From positions 14,096,695 to 14,160,694 of the forward strand of contig NC_065533.1 of the NCBI RefSeq assembly GCF_020184175.1: 64,000 bases of DNA, given 5' to 3'. Made by a program: the position numbers and the translations under genes. The DNA comes from Aphis gossypii. Lineage: Eukaryota > Arthropoda > Insecta > Hemiptera > Aphididae. The notes beneath the pieces are model-generated. The model had not been told where the DNA came from, did no database searches, and saw only the letters and a program-made list of their open reading frames with translations. Shown here piece by piece: positions 12,567 to 26,407 of this stretch; the first letter of the stretch is position 1; the number at the start of each line of letters is the position of its first letter.

Positions 12567-12944
12567 ATAATAATACTTTTGTATTTTAGTAGGACACTAT
12601 ACAAAGTTATAAAATGTATGGTTTCACTGGTCTTTATTTAGTAGATAACTAGTTTTAATCTAATATACATTTTCATCAAATGCTAATTAATACACAGTAT
12701 TTTTTTTCATTTTTAAAGCATATTTTTTCATTTTTAGTACATATTTTTTAAGTATATCAGGTCATATATAAGTGCATATTTTAGTGTTTTTTAGTGCTAT
12801 AAGTCCTGAACCCTGATAATAATACTTTTGTATTTTAGTAGGACACTATACAAAGTTATAAAATGTATGGTTTCACTGGTCTTTATTTAGTAGATAACTA
12901 GTTTTAATCTAATATACATTTTCATCAAATGCTAATTAATACAC
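12447..12944. repeat. Perfect 2 x 249-bp tandem duplication
   Basis: Positions 12447-12695 and 12696-12944 read identically by eye. Each unit contains the last 120 bp of the hAT-like element, its right target duplication and 121 bp of flank. Either a very recent tandem duplication or an assembly artefact. Confidence 0.9.
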
Positions 12945-15900
12945 TGATATTGACCTATTTTTATGTGTGTACTCATGTTTTGTTTCAAATTAGGCATCTA
13001 ATCTTTTACAGTTCAGAGTTCACCATTCATATATTTTTTGTTATGAAATGTGAATATTAAGATAAATTATAAAAACTCAATGTTAATAAATAATAATATA
13101 CTTGTTAACTGTAATTTCTGAGCTTTAGGTATAGTTTTAACTACAATGTAGATCAGTAAAAATGTTAAATAAAATTTAAAAAAGTTAAATTTAAATGATC
13201 ATATTTCAAAAATCAATTTACTTACTGATAATATATTTTATAATTTATATTATCTAAACTAATACCTACTAATTATAACTTATACGTAAATGTATTGTAT
13301 AATATGATTTCAGAAACATACATTATAATATTGAAATAATTGTAATGTTCACTGAACCTATTTTAAATACTAAATTTTTATTTAATACAATAAAAATATT
13401 CTTATAGAAATAAGCTATAAAGCATTGGTCTTTTATAGTACCTACCTACTTATTTTACTTTAATCACAAGCTGAATTAGTTTTTTAATTAAACTTACTGA
13501 TTAAATTGACCTATCTATAAAACAGAATACATTTTTTTTAAATTGTTTACATAGTAGGTTTTTAAAAATAATAATAAATAAATAACTTTAATTAAGTAGG
13601 TATTTAAAAGTTTTTAATTATTTTTCTGTTCACCTATGTTAAATCTTGGTACCTAGGTACTTAAAAAAGAAAAAAAAGTATTTTAATTTTCTATTACTTA
13701 TATTTCGTGTTTCTAACGATATATATATTTTTAAATAAGATTGTATCATTTTTAAATTGTTATATAGTACCTACTGCATATGATATAGTTTGAATTGGAT
13801 TAAGATATAGTTTAAGTAATACTATAATACCTATTGAACAATGTACCTAATAATATTTCATTACCTTATTTTTAACATTTAAGATGTCATACTTATCAAA
13901 ACAATTGTAAATTTATTTGAAATAGAATAATTATAAATTTATAAGTTTATAAAATAAAATATCATTGAATAAAATGTGAACTAAAATTGAAGTCTAATTA
14001 AAATCAATATAAAAATTAAATAATTATATATGTATATATAAAAAAAATACTGTATAAAACAGCTAAAATAAATAATTTATGATAACTGCACTATTTTAAT
14101 GTTTAAAGAGTTTTTTAACTTAATGATTTTTCTCTATTATTTAATTGTCTAATATTCTTAAAATTTAAGCAAACCTATGTTATTTATCCTATGTTAAGAA
14201 ATCAATTAACTCATTGAAAATACAATAATCCTATTAAGGTTATTTGAATAAAAATAAATCTAGATAACGTCATCAAAACAAGAATTCTGTATTTTGAATA
14301 TTTAGAATTTTTAAAACTTAATATTTAATAATAGTGAACTAAAAATATTAGTTAAAAATTTTAATTAAGTTGATTTCATGTAAAATTTAAGTATTTTATT
14401 CACATTTTAAAATCAGTTATCGGATAATTTGAAATTAAATATTAAAAAAGAAAAAAATTAAAAAAAAAAAACAATAATTTTATAATATTTGTGTGACTGC
14501 TATTTATTTTATACTACAGTCATTATACTAAACAGTTATTAAATTAAATTTTTTATATGCTGCGCATTGTGCATGCAAATTCAATATGCTTAGAAAATTG
14601 CCTATATTGAACACTTTAAAAATGGTTAATATTACTTTATTGTGTAATTTATTTTTAAAATCAATCACAATTAGAACAAAAATTAGTATCTTTTTATAAA
14701 ATAAAAATTAAAAGTAACAATACATAAATGTACTCAAATTCTAACGATATTATTTTTTGACTACCAATTTATAGATGTAATTTATTTAAGTAAAGCTCTT
14801 AGTAATTTTTATAGTACCTAGTAACAATACAATTCATTTCAAAATTATAAGGTAAAATTATTTGACTACAATAATACCCTTTTTCTTTCTTACTTTAAGG
14901 CATCATAATAAGTGATCCATAAGTGATGTTATAAATTTAAAAGATTTATTGTTATTCTCTTTTTTAAATAATCTATTATTCAATTACTTTATTTATATCC
15001 AACATAACCTCTACTTAGTAACAACTACTCGTATATTTTTTAAGATATCTGTAAGTTGATAGATAATTTATTAAAATCTAGTGAAAACCAATTTATACAT
15101 TAATTATTTATTATAACAATAGTTCGGAAACTAAGTTTAAATTTTTATATATTTTTTTAAAAAAGTAGTCAAATAAAATAGTTTTAAAATGTTATGATTT
15201 GCATACCTACTGATATTTTAATTTTTTTTTTTTTAATAATTTAAAATTAAAATGTTGAGATTATTTAAGAGGAAAAACTAACCAGTTTATTTCCAAGTAA
15301 TAATCAGGAATTTTACTGAGAGAGTATTCTTCAATTCGGCTAATTCTTGTTTCTTGTTTAAAAATACCATGTTCATTTGTAACATACATTTAAATTTATA
15401 TCAACTTAAATTTTTTGAATGTATATCACTATATTATCTTATATTATCTATTACTTATATGGATGAGTAATTTTTTAATAGGTAGTTAATTGTATTTGAC
15501 GTTTGTTTTTAGTGCATTATTCAAATTATTCATTAAAATGTCTATTGGTATAATCGATACCTAGGTAATATTTTTAATATGAAAGAAAATAGTGTTTATA
15601 ATAGTATAAACTTTTCAAATGTGATGTAGTAAGTATTTAACTAACTGAAGTTGATAAAGTTAATTACATTTTTCATAAGCATAACAATTAACACATCACT
15701 AAAGGTCAAAATATAGGTAAATAATTTCAGAATGGGCAATAAAATACATTTTTAACATTTCAATTTTATTAATATAGTTATAGTACTTATCTTAATATCT
15801 AATATAGATAAGTTCATAAAAACAGTAGAAATGCAATTAAATTAATTTTATTGTACTGCAATAAATAATAAATAAACAGGTAGTAATAGTTAAAAATAAT

Positions 15901-17352
15901 AATAATAATATTTAAAATATTTACTTATGTTTGTTATAGAAGACATCATTGCTGAATGAAAACCAAATTTTTTTTTTTTATATGATTCTTTGAAAAAGTA
16001 GCCTTCAAATCTGTAATACTTTTAATTTAAGCTTTTTCTATTTCACCTTAACGTTTTAACTTTTTTTTGATAAGAAACACAATTTAAAAAACATAAAATA
16101 GAGATAATATAATATAGATTATGTAATATAGGTATTAGGCGTATTAAAGTTATGTAAAAATGGTCCGTAGGTACCTAACTACAATTTAAACTGATATTTA
16201 GTACGCGGAATACGTTTATAATATTGAAAGAAATATTTATATTATTGATATGTTATTTTCAAAAGCAAAAAAAAACACGATAGGTACCTACTTAGATACT
16301 TTGGAATTTAAACTATTTTCATTTGGTTTATTTTTAACAAAATCATGTCCAACATATTTAGTATTAGGTACCTCTTTCTGTTTAGATCTTAACTCTCAAT
16401 TCGAGTAAAAACAATCATATTTATACTAATAAATAATAATATAATACGCGAAATACACAGAATTAACGATTTTTTGTTTTCTTCTTAATCTTTATTTTTC
16501 TCAATAATTTCTTCGAGGGTATAACCATATAAGACGTGAACGAGTATAATAAATCTGGGTTGTCGACCTGACGGTGATTAAATTTGCCTATACAAAACGC
16601 CTTAATCACAACAGTTTGATATTTGGCGTTTGTTACATAATGATATGTTACTCTATGGTATTTAGGGAATATTGCCCCTATTCAGGTGTGGTTTTTGGGG
16701 TTTATAAATTTTTTTTAACCAACTATAATTATAATAATAAAATATTCTTAAAGTAAATTTTTTTTTAATATATCTTACTATATTATATCATATTGTCGAA
16801 TTGTATGGAAAAATGTAAAAATGTTAAGTGTATCTATTTTTATACAAATGATTATTCTCCTCTACAAAACAAATTATCAGTAACACTTCCCTAAGTAAAA
16901 TCCAAGATACCTCATTGACGATTTAATAATTATTTATTCAAATTAGTTTTTTTTTTATTAATGTTTGTACTAATTTTCAATTTTAATATAACATACTAGC
17001 CTACTGTTTTATTATATTATACATAATATGTCTCGGTTTTTTTAGCGTCATACAGTTTTTATGAGTTTAGGGGGATTTAGTTGAATGTTTTCTATTTATA
17101 GATAAAAATTTCCTGTTATTTGAATCAAATTTTGTAAGCAGTTTGGACCATGTTTTTACATATTTTTACAAAGTAGTCCAATTCATAAACGTTTAAACAG
17201 CAATTGCAATATAAGCAAACACTGTTGGGACGTATTTTTTAAAAATATTTTTCAATATCAGAAACTCCTTTTGAACGTAGAAACTTAAATAGATACTTCA
17301 TCTCCATCTATATTTAGCCTGTAGCTAGTATATATTATATATATATAGATTA
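12945..17352. other. AT-rich gene-free stretch
   Basis: 4.4 kb of very AT-rich DNA. The plus ORF at 16574-16756 is 60 residues without features I recognise. No supported gene or RNA. Confidence 0.5.
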
Positions 17353-17660
17353 CTAGCTGTATTACCCATCGTTGTCAGGTTTAAGTATAAAAATGTATGT
17401 ATTTAAATAAAATTTAATTAATATTGTTGAAATAATATTTTATACATATTACTATATTAGTTATTAAGACAACTTTATTATTATTACAAAACTTCTTTAT
17501 AGACAATATTCTTCATTGATTTATCAGTTGGCGTCAAAATCACCAAGCTATTGGGCGAGCTTACGCGTGAGCAAGCTGCGTAGAACTGCCCATGTGAAAA
17601 ACTATTTTCTCGCTAGTCTAATCCCGAAAATTTGAGAGTCTGGTCTTATTGTATACACAT
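17353..17660 (-). mobile_element. Degenerate Helitron 3' end (minus orientation)
   Basis: Read on the minus strand, the segment ends in ATACAGCTAG followed by T, the CTRR/T terminus of Helitrons. It is preceded by a short imperfect palindrome-like GC patch (CTGACAACGATGGGTAA). Just upstream lies the end of the Rep-helicase ORF. The 5' part of the element is absent from this neighbourhood. Confidence 0.65.
17484..17640 (-). pseudogene. Helitron Pif1-type helicase, C-terminal fragment
   Basis: The minus-strand translation gives QTLKFSGLD, a stop codon, then FSHGQFYAACSRVSSPNSL and, at the end, NIVYKEVL followed by a stop. The FSHGQxYxACSRV stretch is the C-terminal helicase motif of Pif1-like Helitron proteins, and the final VYKEVL is their usual terminus. 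An in-frame TAG sits where family members have an NL-type pair, so the gene is broken. About 50 residues remain. No Rep nuclease motif is present nearby. Confidence 0.75.
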
Positions 17661-19440
17661 TATACATATATATTATGACGGAGAAAAATATTTGACAAAT
17701 ATGTGAAAAATGTAATCTAAGCTATTATACCTACTTATAGAGATTACATGCTTATAGCTTTAAACTTTGCGTAAATGCCTGCATAATAAATGTTTAAAAT
17801 TTGTTCATATTTTAATCTTTCGACATTTATTGCGATTGAGCCTAACATACCTTCCTCTTTCAGATATCTTCGACAAAATAAAAACTGTACTTAAATATTA
17901 ACTCGACATTTAATTTAAAAGTTTAAAATGAACAGCGATAAAAATTAAAAATATTGGCAGGATACAGACTTCATATTATGCTGCTAACAGTCTCCCGGGT
18001 AGACGCTATAGGTTATTGATAATATACGAGGTGATTTTCGAAAATGCTCAATCCCATTCTATTCATTAAAACCCATAATTTAATCAATTTTCTATTCAAA
18101 CTCTGACTTTGGAATATTTGAGTTTATTTAATGATCATTATACATTCAAATACTTAGAATTCTTAGGATAACATTTGTTATTTATTTTAAGATATTATTA
18201 TTATCTATTTATATAGATACTAATAATTAATAAATATTACTGATATAGATAATAAATGCTATGTTTTTGGAAAAAATTAAACCAACTTACTGTAATACTA
18301 TAAAAGTAAAATAAAATGTATTACCTATTATTAAAATTATCAAAAAACATATTAAATATACTTGGTGTTAAAGGCTGAAAGATTGTTTCCGCCCAGAATA
18401 ATATAGAGAAAAATTATAATTAATTAATATTAATATTAATGATATTTAATAATATAATAATAATAATAATATTTTATTATTATTAATTATAATTTTAATT
18501 TTTTGGAAATTTACTTTTCCTTGAATTATTATTATTATTGTGTAGAATAAAATGAAATACATTTTGGTGCTTTACAACCAGTTAAATCCCGATAATTATA
18601 TATAGATTTATCTTGTTTTTATTTTTGGTGCAACAACCAGATATTCCATGATAACCTAATCAGTTATCAAGTCATAATAATTTTTTTTAAATTTAAGATA
18701 TTTTTTTATTACTATATTCATAATTAATTATAATTTAAAAATGTTCGATAAATGTAATTTAATTATTATTAAATTTATTATTAGTAGGTACCTATACGGC
18801 TATACCGTTGAAAAACAGTATTTAAGGTGCAACAATCAAATAAATCCATAGGATCCATAAGTTTGAACTACTTTTATCTAGAGATAAAACATTTTAGATA
18901 AATTATAAGTCCACAGTATAATTTATCATTATGTTGATGATTTAAAATGTTAGTTGAAATAATTTTAGCATTATAAAAATAAAATTAACTCATGAACAAT
19001 TTGATAAAATAGATTTGTCTAGTTGCTGTTGTTCAAAATCTTTCAGTTTTTCGTATACAACGATATCTATCATTGGATTCCATTTTAACTCTCTTATAAC
19101 AATAATATAATATAGTGATCCACACGGCACCAAATATACAGCAGAGCGGTATCCACTTGGCCTCGCTTTTTTTCCTATTGAGAAACTAAAATTTTAAACG
19201 AACGAACAGTTTCTGTATTTATAAACTTTATGACTTTATGTAACTATGGTCTGTGGATAATATATTATCCTTATAACAATGGAAAATGGTTTTAAATAAA
19301 TCATTAAACATAATAATATGTGATATTTGGTGTATTGTTTATTATTATAATACATAGGCTTATAAAGTAGTTAATAAATAATACAATATTGAGAGGTACG
19401 TTTTGAAACGTCGTGGAAAATCATTAAAATATGCGAACGT
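17661..19440. other. AT-rich gene-free stretch
   Basis: No supported gene. A GGTGC..ACAACCAG phrase recurs loosely near 18570, 18630 and 18830, possibly a worn repeat. Confidence 0.45.
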
Positions 19441-19830
19441 ACGTTTACATTTCAGAATACAATATTATTAGGAACGTATCATGTGATATTGTCGCGATGG
19501 GCCGTTGAACGACCGGCTATAGTGCTGCCACTGACAACACCGGCACCGAACACAAGGCGCCGCCGCCGATAAACGAGTAGTGACTTATACGTATAGTGGC
19601 TCATACGATCCTGGTACCGTCGACTCCCTAGTTCTGCTTCTTCGGTTGTGATGCAACACTTGTGACCGCAACGCGCACAGCGACAACAAATACTACTAAA
19701 ACTAACCGAACCTAACACGTCGACGCCGCTCCGTTGACTGATTAATATAGTCAGTATGATAACAGTATTATTTGAAATCTTTATAAAATATACGATATTG
19801 CTATAACAATAATACGACATGTTCACTTGT
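19441..19830. promoter_or_regulatory. CpG-rich patch, possible promoter or 5' exon
   Basis: Markedly GC- and CpG-rich against AT-rich flanks (GCGCCGCCGCCGA, GTCGACGCC). The minus frame 19479-19826 is open for 115 codons but is Arg/Ser/Cys rich with no domain I recognise, so I read it as a by-product of low stop-codon density. No splice donor consensus stands out. Confidence 0.35.
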
Positions 19831-21858
19831 TTGAATTTGCAGGAATTATCGCAGCTACAATAGTATTATTATTATTTATACCTACCTGCAGTACCATAAT
19901 ATTAACTTATTTCAAAGGCCGCGATCGAACACAATATTAGATATTGCCTTTAGACGTTTAGACGCATTGTCATATTATTTCATAGGAATAATCGCCAATC
20001 GGTATTATTATCGAATATATACGTTGTTCTATTTTTAGTACCCGATTTTTTGTGTTTAATAACAGTGAAAACTTTTTAAAACGAAACTCGTTAAAATGAA
20101 AAACTCTATATTATTACGTAAATATTTTACTATAATGGTTGGTTTGATTTAAAAACTATTAATTAATTTATTTTCTATAGCCTATTATAGCCACTCGCAA
20201 TAACGAAGCAATATTTTATGTTTCATAATAAGACCAAGAAAAAAAAATTATCGGCAGAGTTAACAAGTCCAAACAAAAATGACAGATTATTTTTAAAAAT
20301 TGTATACAGTATAATACATATTAATTATTAATGTAATAGTTAAATAAAATAATAAATATGTAATTAAATACTCATGTAATGTAAAATTAATAATGTGTAT
20401 GATAATAATAATACATATAATACATAGGTAGTTTTAATGTACATAAATAATTAATTTTTTTAACCCTCTCTATTACGAAAACTTTATAACGAAAAAATCT
20501 CTTGGTCTTTTTTCATTTTTGATTTGTTATAGAGAGTTTTGACTCTATTTGTTTTTAACTTAAATTTTATCTCATCCGCTGTCATTAGAGAACACACACA
20601 TTAAAATGTGCGTTCAGATATGAGCTTAAAATTAAGATAGTTAATAAATTTTTGTTTTATATTTCTTGCTAGATATTGACCATTTTGATTAATTTGAATA
20701 GTCTAATTTAGCTGTAGGATTGTTTGAAGATGTGTAGAGGAATGATGTTAATATTTTATTGTTTTAATAAATATTATAATTTATGATATATATATATAAT
20801 GCTATATCCACCGAATATAGACCATTTTATGATAAAAAATAATAATAAATATATACGACGAGTGTAGACCTTTAGTACTATAGCTACAACAGTAACAGAA
20901 AAGTGCTTTCTTATTAAAGGTGGTTTAATGTAAATTTGACAAAATGGCAAGTGCCCGTTAATATGTTATTCTATTAAATATATTTAATTCGTTTTATGTA
21001 AAATTATATTAAACGTAATAAATGATTAACTAAGCAATAGTAGAGTAGTTAGCTTAGCGATATACACAGGAAACAAAACGTATCGTAAAAATGGATAATT
21101 TTTTCGTCATCTTGGCTATCGAAGTTCACATGTTGTCGTGTCATCTAGAGTAGCCTATATAGACACCCATAATCGGCTTATTAAAATGTTCTAGGTACTC
21201 CAGGCCCGAATCGAGCTAGTAACCTACCTAGTTATTAAGAAATTGAAAATAGAGAGGTAAAAATACAAAATTGAATTATTTTTATTGTTAAATTAACAAA
21301 TTGATAAGTAGAAGCTATAACAATAGAATTCAATTACTAATAAAATTAAAAATAATGTTTTTAAATATTTATAAAAAGTATTTATTTTATTTTTTATTTT
21401 TATTTATTCTTCAAGAAGATAATGGGCCCCACTGAACATGTTAGATATATATTTACTAGTATATTTGATTTGATAAGAACTACGAACTAAACCTCAAAAT
21501 TAAAGTGATAACATTACAAACAAAATACCTACAGATATCATTTGAACATGAACTTATACAACTTACAGTTTTCAAATTACAATAACAACGGTCAGCGAGT
21601 AATTCATAATTAAAATTAAATATCATAGAGCCATAGAAAAAATAGGTTCTCATTATTTAGAAATACACATAAGATTGTGGTATAAGATGAATAATTAGAT
21701 GAGAAAAACGGAACTTTGATAGGCACAAAGAATTTAGTGTAGGTATTTGTATAAACAAAAGAAATTTAAAATTACAAAATATCATAAATATTATATTAGT
21801 AACGTACTAATGGTTGTTTAAAATAATTGTTTAATCATCCTTTCAATTATATATATAT
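19831..21858. other. AT-rich gene-free stretch
   Basis: No ORF or exon candidate I would support. Confidence 0.5.
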
Positions 21859-22664
21859 ACAAACTCGGATTAAGACCTTCAGGGTCCCAGGGGCCAATAA
21901 ATGGTTGTGGGCCTCCATCAATGAAAACAATTCTTTAAAATTATAAAAGTATATACAATAAAACGCATTTTAACATTTTTATTTAAGTATGATAATTAGA
22001 GTATGGATTTTAAAGGTATTTACCTTTATTTTCTATTGCTCTAAAATTAAAACTCTAAGCTATGTCAGCTACTAATTCGATTTATACTACTATACTCTAT
22101 CGTGACATTTTATTTTGAGTTTTTTGTATATTTATGTTTTTTTGGGAATTTTTGGTAAATTTTTTCAAAATATGTTCTAACTAAACGTACCTATTTGAAG
22201 TGTTATTTTAATTTTTATATTTTTTTATTTATTATTTATAATTTGTATTTTTCTGTTTTTATTTACATTATTTTATAAGTATTAAAGTTTTCCATACACT
22301 ATATTAAAATATTGAATTTAGCATCAAAAGAATTAATTGATCTCTAATATTACTGAATAATCAATAATCAATGTATGTTTCTTTTACTGTAGTTATCGTA
22401 TGAAAACATTATTTTTTTATTAAAATACATATTTACAAATAAAATGAAGTATTTTTTTATAAAAGTTTTTTTCTAGCTTTTTAACGGGCCCCATCGTTTG
22501 TTAATTCAAACAAGAAATAAATAAAAATAAAAATATTCTTGTAGGTACTATAAAAAATACAAATTATCACTCAAATAGTTTTAAGCCGAGAAGACTATGG
22601 GCCCTTTACACATGTGGGATCCGCGAACGTGGCCCCCCTGGCTTCCCCTTTGAACCTGGCTTGT
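21859..22664. mobile_element. Degenerate TIR element with GGGCC-rich ends
   Basis: Left end ACAAACTCGGATTAAGACC and the complement of the right end (ACAAGCCAGGTTCAAAGGG) form a worn inverted repeat within AT dinucleotide flanks. GC-rich subterminal words (GGGTCCCAGGGGCC, GGGCCCC) sit in an AT-rich body. A related left-end fragment lies at 38190. Confidence 0.45.
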
Positions 22665-24300
22665 ATATATATATATATATATACATATATAATATATATA
22701 ATATAATATTCAATTTAAATGCAATATGCATAGATTTGTATATATTTTTCAATAATAATTCTACAAGAAATCAAAGTTCTTTTTTTATCATTTCCTTTAC
22801 TAGCTTGGGTGTGGTTAATCGATAATGATAATCAAGTTAAATCAACTAATATTTAAGTAATAAAATAAAAGAAATAAAAGAAAAAGAATTTATGCTACTA
22901 CCAAATACCATACTATAAATTAATTTAAATAAGGAAAATAATTAACTTTAAATAACCCTATATAGCCATTTACATACGATATACCTAATAATAATATCGT
23001 ACGATTAACGAAACAATAATTACTTTAAATTAATTTTCCTAATTTTGGAGTATTGCAATATTTGATACAATTATTTAAACTGAACGAATCGACTGTAGTC
23101 CACAGAAGTAAACAAATAACCAAGAAATTATAGGACAAGTTCAAATTTTAATTATTAAATAATAAAAATTTTTTAGTATAATAATTGATGCGTCCTTGTA
23201 CGGATTACGCATAATACGGACGTTCAAGGACTGCCTATACAGTTGTACTCCGAACGCAATTATGTATCTACTATTAATAGATTCTAAATTTATATGTTTA
23301 TTTCAATAAGGTATTATAAGGTATCAGGTACATTATTCCTTACTACGTTGAGTTGAATTTAAAACTACTTTATTAATAGTTAACATTATGAACAATATAA
23401 AAAAACCCACGAAAATAAAATTGAAGTATATACTTATCGGTAATACTTATACTAAAATAGAGAAAATAAGAAAATGGTTCGAATTTAAATAATCATAATA
23501 AAATATTTGTTAGAAAAATAGCTAAGAAAAAAAAATAACGGACCTCATAAAAAATTACTTCTTTTTCTCAAAGAAAATCCAAAATAAATAAATTTAAAAA
23601 AAAACAATATAACTATATGAAAAAAAGTCTAGAATTTAGAATCTTGATATTATGGCCTTTGATACACACAAACAATGAAACGAATTAAAGTATTCATAAT
23701 TTGTTACTTCTTGCATTCTGTCAAAAATGTAAATAGTAATGTATTAATTATTAGAATATCCCATGTTTACTTTCACTAAATCAACATTGGGGACATTTAA
23801 ACATTCATTATTATAATTATTTGACATTCGTCAAATCTACTTCTACGAACTCGTGTATTTGATCTATTACAAAATACCCATACCATATCTATACACGAAC
23901 TACGAGCAAACAGTTTCTCGGAATGTGAAAAAGAGCCTAGGGGAATCCCATATCCTTTGCCCCGTAAATACAACGCTAAAAATGAATCAAGTAAAATCGA
24001 TTATTATTTTATGGTTCCACTTCGTATATACATAGTCATACTTACACTCATCAATGTCACACGTGTAAATAACTACGGAGCACTGTTTATGGGACACGAG
24101 AAATTATAAATATTATATTAGCGCATATTATACAATATCATTAATTAACAATTATTTGGAAGTATTCACGCACAAAGAGACGTGCGGAGTGTTTGATGTA
24201 ATTATTTTTCCGCTGTCGTTAATAATATATACTATATTTTATGTGGGTAGTGACTAGTGGGTACCTACATAAACATACATATAATATATATATAATGATA
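22665..24300. other. AT-rich gene-free stretch
   Basis: Begins with an AT dinucleotide run. A small stem, GTCCTTG with CAAGGAC, occurs at about 23192-23233. No supported gene. Confidence 0.45.
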
Positions 24301-24420
24301 TTATATTATGCATTGCAGTCTTTTATGGCATCGCCGACAAAGTCAACCGAAGTGCCTACGTCCGTTTGTGTCCCGTCTCGTACACCGAGGGGCACTTCTG
24401 GGGCATAGCACTTGTTAACG
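24301..24420. other. Short CpG-rich patch with an inverted repeat
   Basis: GAAGTGCC at 24349-24356 is mirrored by GGCACTTC at 24391-24398 around a CpG-rich loop. No gene recognised. Confidence 0.35.
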
Positions 24421-24934
24421 GTTCGAGTAAAAATTATGCGTCTGTGCGCAACTTATTATTATTATAATATTATTTACTCGACCTCTGCGAGCACTTTTCC
24501 GTATATTTTTCGATCTCGAGCGTTTGATTATTTTCTCATTGCACGAAAAAAAAAATATACGTTTCAACTATATTATTTGAATAGTGAGTACCCATCCTAT
24601 ATAATCTTCATTTAATTATTTAAAATATATATATATAAAAAACGTAGGAGCATTATAAAAAAGAGACGTATTACATATTTGATATTATCATAATATTATA
24701 TATAGGTATCAAATCATCATAGTTGTATATTATACTATGTACTCGTATAGTCATAGATGTTATACATATAATACGCTTCGTCCACTATACTATTTGAATT
24801 AAATATATATATATTTTTTAAAATAAAGTCAAACTTATAAGATTAGACTTGACTATACACACCACATACATTAAAAGTAGCTAACAAATTAGAACTATAC
24901 AATGATTATCTGAAGAAAACATAAAATCTAGTGT

Positions 24935-26215
24935 TTCGCTTAGGCTGGAGACCTTTTAAAAAAAAGGTGTTGAGCGAGTCACTTATGGATGCGTTAAATT
25001 TGAATTCAATGATTTATCATTGTATACGAAAAACGATTCTGAGCAAGGACTGTCTTTATCACTAAGTATATTTCGTGATATATTTTAAAAGGAAGGTATT
25101 GCTATTACAGTTGTTTATTTTATTTTTAATATTACGGTAGAATTAAATCGTTTTTCTAAATATTTTGCATTTATTATGTTGTTAGTATTTAATTATTAAA
25201 ATAATATGAACTATCTTTGTGGAATTTTGTTTTAATTTTTTTTTAAATTTCTTAGTACAAAATTACAAAATAGTTAGCAATTTTATACGATTTTGATGAA
25301 TTTCGTAAAAATTCTAATTTTAATACATAAAAAAAAAAAAATGTGCCTGCATATCTTTATATTTTTGTTCAGATGTAAGGAAAACTTAGGTGGATTTCAT
25401 ATTAAAATTTTTAATTTTTTAAGATAATAATTTTTTATTGACATGTATTTGTGGTTATTCGTTTTTAAATACAACAAAGTATAAAAATTATTAGGAAAGA
25501 TAAAGTTATTATATGAGTAAATCTAATGTACGTAAATCTTAACTTGAAATGCTCAAATAAAATAATTTGACTTTCTGATATATTTTTTGGTTATGTTATT
25601 ATATTAATTGAAAAACTTACAAAAAGCTTGTATAATATATTAAAATCTGAAGTATAAACAGAAAATTTTATTAGGTATTTCAGTATTTGTGACTTTAAAT
25701 TTTCAATATTTTTTAATTGAGAAATGTATCTCTTATTAGGAACCTTGTTTTAAATTTGTATGCATTTTTACCAATTCATAATTTATTAATTAGCAATTAA
25801 ACCAAAACAAAACAAAAAAATTATAGGAACTTTGTATTGAATATAATTTAAAATTCAAACACTTAGCGAAAATTTCTAATTTATGCGGTAATTTGTTTTT
25901 GAATTATAACAAAATAAAGAAATTAATTTAGTCGAAATCTAGTTCAGTGTAAAAATTCCCATTTTCTTTTAAATTTTTGTTTGTTTTTCCTAATCATAAA
26001 AAGAAGTAGTGGAAATTTTTAATTTTGACTTTTCAATGTACTTTTTTAGATTCAATTTTCTATCTAAAATTACCCTTTGTGTTAAAAACTAAAGTATTTA
26101 AAATTTTAAACAACAATGTATCATGCTCTCTCTCACACACACACATACACATACATAAAAAACATTATTTTAAAATCATTACATTCATCGGTCCTCTCAG
26201 AATCTAAAATGTATT
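24935..26215. repeat. Dispersed repeat family, copy A
   Basis: Shares phrases in order with copies at 28088 and 43595: CACTAAGTATATTT.GTGATATATTTT, AACTTGAAATGCTC, and an end with CAGAATCTAAAAT. It also carries a CACACA run near 26133. Contains no intact ORF. The family is unidentified. Confidence 0.5.
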
Positions 26216-26245
26216 AAAAAATAGTGAATTTATTGCAACTGTTAG

Positions 26246-26361
26246 GCAGAGATAAAAAAAACGATGTTCAAACTGTGGAAAATTTCTCAGTAACGGCAAG
26301 ATTTATAAAAAGTGGTGAGAAATTCACTGCAGAAATAACAGTGAGCTATAGAACGCAATAA
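26246..26361 (+). CDS. Candidate terminal coding exon, unidentified
   Basis: After GCAACTGTTAG the frame GC|AGA GAT AAA runs 37 codons to TAA at 26359-26361. The peptide has an alternating hydrophobic/polar, beta-strand-like character (VENFSVTARFIKSGEKF). An AATAAA follows at 26402-26407, about 40 nt after the stop. No upstream partner exon was found, and no family is recognised. Open frames of this size are not rare by chance, so this is a weak call based on the combination of acceptor, codon texture and poly(A) signal. Confidence 0.22.
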
Positions 26362-26407
26362 TTTTCTTGGAAATGTGTAGTATCGAACTATTTGTGAATA
26401 CAATAAA

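Noticed and set aside
19479..19826. 115-codon minus-strand ORF
   Set aside because: Lies in a CpG-rich patch with few stop words. Half of it is AT-rich filler and half Arg/Ser/Cys-rich; no family recognised.
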